From NCBI GenBank assembly GCA_963737575.1, contig CAVTTJ010000011.1, forward strand, positions 1-64,000: DNA of 64,000 bases, read 5' to 3'. The DNA is from VRUE01 sp963737575. Its GTDB lineage: Bacteria; Actinomycetota; Thermoleophilia; Solirubrobacterales; 70-9. Below are positions 55,084 to 64,000 of the stretch, one piece after another (position 1 is the stretch's first letter; the number at the start of each line of letters is the position of its first letter). A program made the translations under genes and the position numbers. The notes beneath the pieces are model-generated. The model was not told the origin of the DNA. It was given only the letters and a program-made list of their open reading frames with translations, and did no database searches.

Positions 55084-55661
55084 CGCCGGCCGCCCGCTCG
55101 GCCCGGCTCAGCCTTGCTGCTTGTGTCAGTGTTGGCTCTGCTGGCATTGGCCTGCTTCCCGGTGCTGGCTCAGGCCGAACGATCCGAGCGGGACGTCCAG
55201 TACTCCGAACATCGCCGAGCCCGGCGGACGGCGGAACCGGCGCACCAGCTCACGAACACCAACAGGCCGCCAAAGCGTCGAACTCCGGCGGCGGAGCGGG
55301 CGACCGCGCCGCAGAGCTCGCGGCGGTCGGCGGCGTCGAACGACAGCGAAGGTCTCGTCTCGGGTGGAATAATCCATCGGGAAGTCGGCTGCCACGGCAG
55401 ACGGGCAACGGTGGCGGCACCGGCCAGCAGGGTAGCCCAGGCAACGGCAACCCGGCGGCCAGAAGGCCGGCAACGCGCACAGCCCGCTCAGACGGGCAAT
55501 CCGGCTCCGCCGAAGCAGCGAGCGGCGGCTCCTCGCCGCTGGTCCCGATCCTGATCGCGATCGCCGTCCTCGCCGCGATCTCGGTCGGCGTGTCGTTGAT
55601 CCGGCAGCGGCGCCAGCGCGGGCGCCGGCGCCGGCGGCCCGTCTCCCCGAAGGCGAGCTGA
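55065..55661 (+). CDS. Secreted or anchored low-complexity protein with C-terminal helix (frameshifts)
   Basis: From ATG 55065, a basic start and hydrophobic core (LLVSVLALLALACFPVLAQA, after a shift) form a signal peptide. A Gly/Asn/Ser-rich low-complexity stretch follows (GNGGGTGQQGSPGNGNPA). The C-terminus has one helix (LVPILIAIAVLAAISVGVSL) and an Arg-rich tail, so a wall-spanning membrane-anchored protein of about 195 residues is likely. It resembles sorting-signal proteins but has no LPxTG. It overlaps the start of the divergent ligase gene. Function unknown. Confidence 0.55.
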   Translation: MHREAPSPAARSARLSLAACVSVGSAGIGLLPGAGSGRTIRAGRPVLRTSPSPADGGTGAPAHEHQQAAKASNSGGGAGDRAAELAAVGGVERQRRSRLGWNNPSGSRLPRQTGNGGGTGQQGSPGNGNPAARRPATRTARSDGQSGSAEAASGGSSPLVPILIAIAVLAAISVGVSLIRQRRQRGRRRRRPVSPKAS

Positions 55662-55665
55662 GCCG

Positions 55666-56838
55666 ATGGCAGGATCGCGGGAGCGCCCGCAGCGGGCGAA
55701 GGTGCGCGCGTCTGGCCGTGGCTGCTGGCGCTCGCGGTCTGTCGCCTGCTGGGCGCTGCGCCTCGCCGCGGCGCGGCGCTTCCGGCCGAAGTTCTGGGGC
55801 GTCGTGCCGCAGGCGACTGCCGACGCCGAACAGTTCCAGCGCCTCAAGCGGGGCGGCGTCGACAGCGTCCGCATCCCGATCGTCTGGGGCGCGCGTCCAG
55901 CCGACCAAGGGCGGGCCGCTCGACTGGTCCGGCGTCGACTGCCTCGTCGACGGGCGCCGCCAAGGCCGGGATCGACGTGCTGCCGTTCCTCTCCGGCGCG
56001 CCCACCTGGGCGGTCCCGCAGGCCGCACGTTCCGGCGCACGCCGGCGCCGAGGACCCTGCCGGTCCGCACCGGCGCCGCAGCGCACCGCCTGGACGAGTT
56101 CCTCACGCAGGCGGTCGCGCGCTACGGGCCGGGCGGCAGCTTCTGGGCCGAAAACCCGAGCCTCCCGAAGCGCCCGATCCGCACCTGGCAGATCTGGAAC
56201 GAGCCGAACTTCAAGTACTTCGTCGCCAGGCCGAACCCGGCCGAATACGGGAAGCTGGTGAAGATCTCCTACGCGGCGATCAAGGGCGTCGACCCGGGGC
56301 GCGAAGCTGATCCTCGGCGGGCTCTTCGCGCGGCCGCAGCGAGGCCGACCTGCAAGCGCAAGCCGCCGCTCGCCTACTTCGCCGCCGACTTCCTCGAACA
56401 GATGTACACACAGCACGCCCGGGATCAAGCGGAAGTTCCAGGGCGTCGCCCTGCACCCCTACACCGACGACTACAAGCAGCTGACGCCGGAGATCGAAGA
56501 AGTCCGCGACGTGCTGAAGGCACCACGACGCCGGCAAGGGGCTCTGGATCACCGAGCTCGGCTGGAGCTCGCAAGCCGCCGGCCGGCGAACAACCCTTCG
56601 CCAAGGGTCGGCCGGCCAGGCCACGCAGCTGAAGGGCGCCTTCCGCCTGCTGGAGCAACCAGCGAGGTGGCGCATCCAGCGCGTCTACTGGTTCTCGGTC
56701 GACGACCACGCCGGCTCCTGCAACTTCTGCGACGGCACGGCCTGTTCGCGAAGGCTTCAAGCCGAAGCCCGCCTGGTACGCCTACGTCAAGTTCGCCGGC
56801 GGCACCCCCTTGGCTCGAGCCGCGCCCCGGCGGCGTAA
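55666..56838 (+). CDS. Second clan GH-A glycoside hydrolase (several frameshifts)
   Basis: About 385 residues once joined. KFWGVVPQATADAEQFQRLK and GGVDSVRIPIVWG open the barrel. QIWNEPNFKYFVARPNPAEY carries the acid/base Glu after Asn, and GLWITELGWSS-type text near 56545 carries the nucleophile. VYWFSVDDHAGSCNFCD and KPKPAWYAYVKFAGG close it. It is clearly paralogous to the glycosidase at 22576-23685, with the same order and spacing of motifs. The corrected stop is probably TAA 56836-56838. It closes the polysaccharide locus. Confidence 0.75.
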
Positions 56839-56858
56839 GATCGGTGGGTTGGCCACCG

Positions 56859-61504
<4,646 letters not shown>

Positions 61505-61542
61505 GCCGCGAATGCGGCGATAATCACCAAATGGAGGATTCG

Positions 61543-62228
61543 GTGGGGAGTCCGAGCCCGGTCGAGCTGCTTCGCAGCGTCCCGCTCTTCTCCGACCTCG
61601 AGCAGGCCGAGCTGGAGCGCTTCTCGCTGTCGCGGTGCCGCGCTCCTTCCCGGCCGCGACCCGGGTCTTCCACGAGGGCGACCACTCCGATGCCTGCTAC
61701 ATCGTCCGCACCGGCAGCTTTCGCGTCACCCGCGAGCACTCCGACGGCCGGGCGATCACCCTCGCGACGCTCGGCCCCGGCGACATCTTCGGCGAGCTGG
61801 CGATGCTCGACGGCGAGGTCCGCTCGGCGAGCGTCGAGTCGCTCGAGGACAGCGAGCTGCTGGCGCTGCCGGCGAACGAGGTGCGCTCCCTGCTCGCCCG
61901 CCATCCCGAGATCACCGTCAAGCTCGTCGCCGCGCTGGTCAGGCGGCTGCGCACCGCCAACGAGCGGATCTCCCGCCAGTCTTTCCAGACCGTCCCGAGC
62001 CGGGTCGCCGGGGTGCTGACCCAGCTGGTCGCCGAGGAGGGGCAGGGGGCCGACGGCGGCGAGGTGACGATCCGGATGAACCAGGCCGACCTCGCCCAGC
62101 TCGCCGGCACCTCGCGCGAGAGCGTCAGCCGCTTCCTCGCCGACCTCGAGCGCGCCGGCGTCGTCCGCCCCGGCCGCGGCCGGGTCACCGTGCTCGAGCC
62201 GGCGAAGCTCCGCAACTACATCTTCTAG
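61543..62228 (+). CDS. Crp/Fnr-family transcription regulator (one frameshift)
   Basis: About 228 residues. VELLRSVPLFSDLEQAELER starts the cNMP-binding domain. After a missing base near 61635 it continues FPAATRVFHEGDHSDACYIV, GPGDIFGELAMLDGEVRSAS and SELLALPANEVRSLL. The C-terminal winged helix is typical (DLAQLAGTSRESVSRFLADL). The phosphate-binding FGELAMLDGEVRSA matches Crp-like cAMP sites. No Fnr-type Cys cluster is seen. I prefer the GTG at 61543 because GGAGG (61533-61537) precedes it by 5 bases. Confidence 0.85.
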
Positions 62229-62232
62229 CTCT

Positions 62233-63017
62233 CTATCCGTTGGCGGTCTCGACGGTGCCCCTGACCTCGCAGAAGGTGCCACCGTCGAAGGCATGGAGAT
62301 TGATCGTCAACACGCGCGGCCGGCAGCGAGTAGATGAACTGGCCCTCGATTCGTTTCGGCCCGGTGCTGAGGAACGAGAAAGCCTGTTCAGCCCCGCCGT
62401 TGACGTTCGCACCGTTCGCGTGGGCGGCTTCGGCGTCGCCGTAGAACCAATTCAGCGTCGCCGCCGTGGAAACCAATGTTCTGGAAGTTAATGGACACCT
62501 GGCCGCCGTCGTGGCAGACGGTCAACAGCTGCAGTTCGTCGCCGAGGTTCTCCGCGATCTGTTCTCCGGCGGCGGGAGTCATCCTGATCGCCCTCACCGG
62601 CGTCGTGCAGGTCACCTCCCCTTCGGAACCGACGATGGCAATCGATTCGGGCGGAGGACAGGTCTGAGCGATTTTCCGCTGGTAGGAACCTGCAGAGAGC
62701 CCCCCGAGTTTGTCAGCGTCCTTTGCGGTCGTCGCTTCGTTGGCCTTGGTCGCTTCTTTCGCTTTCGTCGCTTCGTTCGCCCTGGTCGCTTCGTTTGCCT
62801 TCGTGGCTTTCGTCGCTGTGTCCGCGCTGCCGGCGTGGGCGACCGACGCTCCGCCAATGCTGCCGTTGAAGACCTTCGTCGCGATCTTCTTCACCTGCTT
62901 CTTCTGCTTTCCGGTGAGGCCACCGGCAGCGATCGCGGTTCCGCCGAGTGCGGCGATCAGGGCGACGATCGCGATCACCGTCGCCGGCGACCGACGCGGG
63001 TTGAGCTTCTGCAGCAT
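62233..63017 (-). CDS. Surface protein with membrane helix and Lys-Ala-Asn-Glu-Ala-Thr repeats (frameshifts)
   Basis: About 260 residues. AGGAGAG precedes the ATG at 63017. A signal anchor (ATVIAIVALIAALGGTAIAA) and a KQKKQVKKIA linker are followed by tandem 6-residue units (KANEAT, RANEAT, KAKEAT, KANEAT, TAKDAD) that may form a coiled coil or stalk. LGGLSAGSYQRKIA leads into a C-terminal beta domain with paired Cys (AQTCPPPESIAIVG; EVTCTTPV). Two shifts (near 62470 and 62325) precede the corrected end FDGGTFCEVRGTVETANG. Similar design to 21291-21995. Confidence 0.7.
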
Positions 63018-63085
63018 CTTTCTCTCCTCCGACCTGGGTTCAGGGTCAGAGCCAACGTATACGCCCGGCCCGGCCGGGTCTACCC

Positions 63086-64000
63086 TTAACCCAAGGTCAC
63101 GTTCACCTTGCTGCCTGGCGGCAGCACCCTGCCCGTCTTGGCGCTCTGTTTCCTGACCTTGGCCGAGTTGGACCGGTGGCCCCTCACCCTGCCGAGCCTG
63201 CAGCCGGCCTTCTTCAGCTTCTTTCGGTCTGCCTCGAGCGAGCGTCCCCTGAGATTTGGGACGACGCAATTGCGCGGTTGGGTACCGGTGGGCACCGTGT
63301 CGGGAGGAGTGACGGGGAAGTACGTGAACCGGTCGGCGCTCACCTCCGCAGTGGTGCCGGCGGCTGTTGTCACAGAGATATCGACGACTCCGGGCTGTGC
63401 GCCGGGCGGAGATACCGCCGTGATCGCGTTGTCGGAGTTGACGGTGAAGCCGGCCGCAGGGGCTTTGCCGAATCGAACCGCCTCGGCGCCGGTGAAGTCG
63501 TGGCCGGCAACGACCACCGAGGTTCCTCCGGAGACCGGCCCGGAGGGGGGACTTACCAGGTTGAGCACCGGTGGCGCTGAAATCGTCGCCTGGACGTTGA
63601 CTCTGTCATCCATTTCGGTTTTGAAGGTCTCGAGTTCTCCGATGCGGGCACTGGGCAGGTGGAATCCGTAGGTGTCCGCCGGACTGTTCGTGAGGAAGAC
63701 ACAGGCGTTGGAGACGACCGAAGCATTGCCATTGTCGAGGCCGATGACGTCTCCTTCGGCGACGTGTATCTGGACCGGGAAGGTATTGATCTGTTCCGGC
63801 ACCAATTCCTCCGCGGATTCAGCGAGGGCTTCGTATTCCAAGCCGCTCAGCCGGTGGAACACCTTGAACGCCACTTTCTGGGGGGAACCCTCCGAGGCGA
63901 AGGTGCTCCAGGATGTGATCGTCGTGTATCCCGGCGGAACGACGTAGCCGCTGCCCGCCGCCACCGTCAGTTGGGTCACGTCGGCGTCCCCGTTTGCGCA
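63086..64000 (-). CDS. Surface protein with IPT/TIG and PASTA domains, partial
   Basis: At least 304 residues; the frame is open to the right edge (CANGDADVTQLT), so the start is missing. A beta-rich N-terminal part (about 160 residues) is followed by an IPT/TIG domain (PVLNLVSPPSGPVSGGTSVV, FGKAPAAGFTV, ITAVSPPGAQPG). A C-terminal PASTA domain follows (CVVPNLRGRSLEADRKKLKK, GRVLPPGSKVNVTLG). PASTA domains bind peptidoglycan fragments or beta-lactams, so the protein may attach to the wall through its C-terminus. It lies 69 bases upstream of the repeat surface protein and may share its operon. Confidence 0.75.
   Translation of the reverse strand, partial: CANGDADVTQLTVAAGSGYVVPPGYTTITSWSTFASEGSPQKVAFKVFHRLSGLEYEALAESAEELVPEQINTFPVQIHVAEGDVIGLDNGNASVVSNACVFLTNSPADTYGFHLPSARIGELETFKTEMDDRVNVQATISAPPVLNLVSPPSGPVSGGTSVVVAGHDFTGAEAVRFGKAPAAGFTVNSDNAITAVSPPGAQPGVVDISVTTAAGTTAEVSADRFTYFPVTPPDTVPTGTQPRNCVVPNLRGRSLEADRKKLKKAGCRLGRVRGHRSNSAKVRKQSAKTGRVLPPGSKVNVTLG

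Noticed and set aside
62700..62830. CRISPR-like or satellite repeat
   Set aside because: The short repeats are codon-phased 18-base units coding the KANEAT stalk. There are no spacers.

Overview
The window looks like chromosomal DNA of a high-GC actinobacterium, most probably of the class Thermoleophilia (Solirubrobacterales-like). This is inferred from gene content and style, not from a marker gene. Supporting signs are the GC-rich codon use with many GTG starts, short ATGA/GTGA gene overlaps, a fused PafB-PafC regulator, and surface proteins with one membrane helix followed by short Asn/Ala/Thr/Lys repeats. No rRNA, complete canonical tRNA, CRISPR array, transposase or integrase was found. 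A large share of the conserved genes are split between reading frames by single extra bases. I join such pieces and report one gene. Nearly all resolved shifts are +1, which points to insertion errors in the assembly rather than mass gene decay.

Layout. 1-6.0 kb: three tRNA-Pro-like 3' halves (at 1, ~633 and ~5643) surround a redox island. It holds a minus-strand operon (FAD reductase, 3Fe-4S ferredoxin, lipoprotein, two small membrane proteins, ferric-reductase-like haem membrane protein) and a divergent apbE. 6.0-10.1 kb: a truncated quinone reductase abuts a truncated LuxR-type response regulator, followed by an alpha/beta hydrolase and a STAND-type ATPase regulator. 10.2-13.7 kb: a large secreted protein with an IPT-like region and a possible cysteine-protease domain. 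13.7-14.6 kb: a fluoride riboswitch and two tandem fluoride-channel genes. 14.6-22.6 kb: YhaM-like exonuclease, PafBC, an MBL hydrolase, a membrane-anchored penicillin-acylase-family enzyme, a repeat surface protein and a PPOX-family protein.

22.6-56.8 kb is a large surface-polysaccharide locus, bracketed by two related secreted glycosidases. It holds a complete dTDP-L-rhamnose pathway (rmlA, D, B, C), two nucleotide-sugar epimerases, about eight glycosyltransferases, five methyltransferases, three GT-C-like membrane proteins, an ABC-2 exporter pair (Wzm/Wzt, the latter with a C-terminal sugar-binding domain), a polyprenyl-phosphate sugar transferase and an O-antigen-ligase-like protein. Two methyltransferases carry C-terminal coiled coils, one of them directly downstream of Wzm. 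That suggests chain capping and length measurement like WbdD.

56.8-64.0 kb: a frameshifted Lhr helicase, a Crp/Fnr regulator, a second repeat surface protein and a partial IPT-PASTA surface protein that runs off the right edge.
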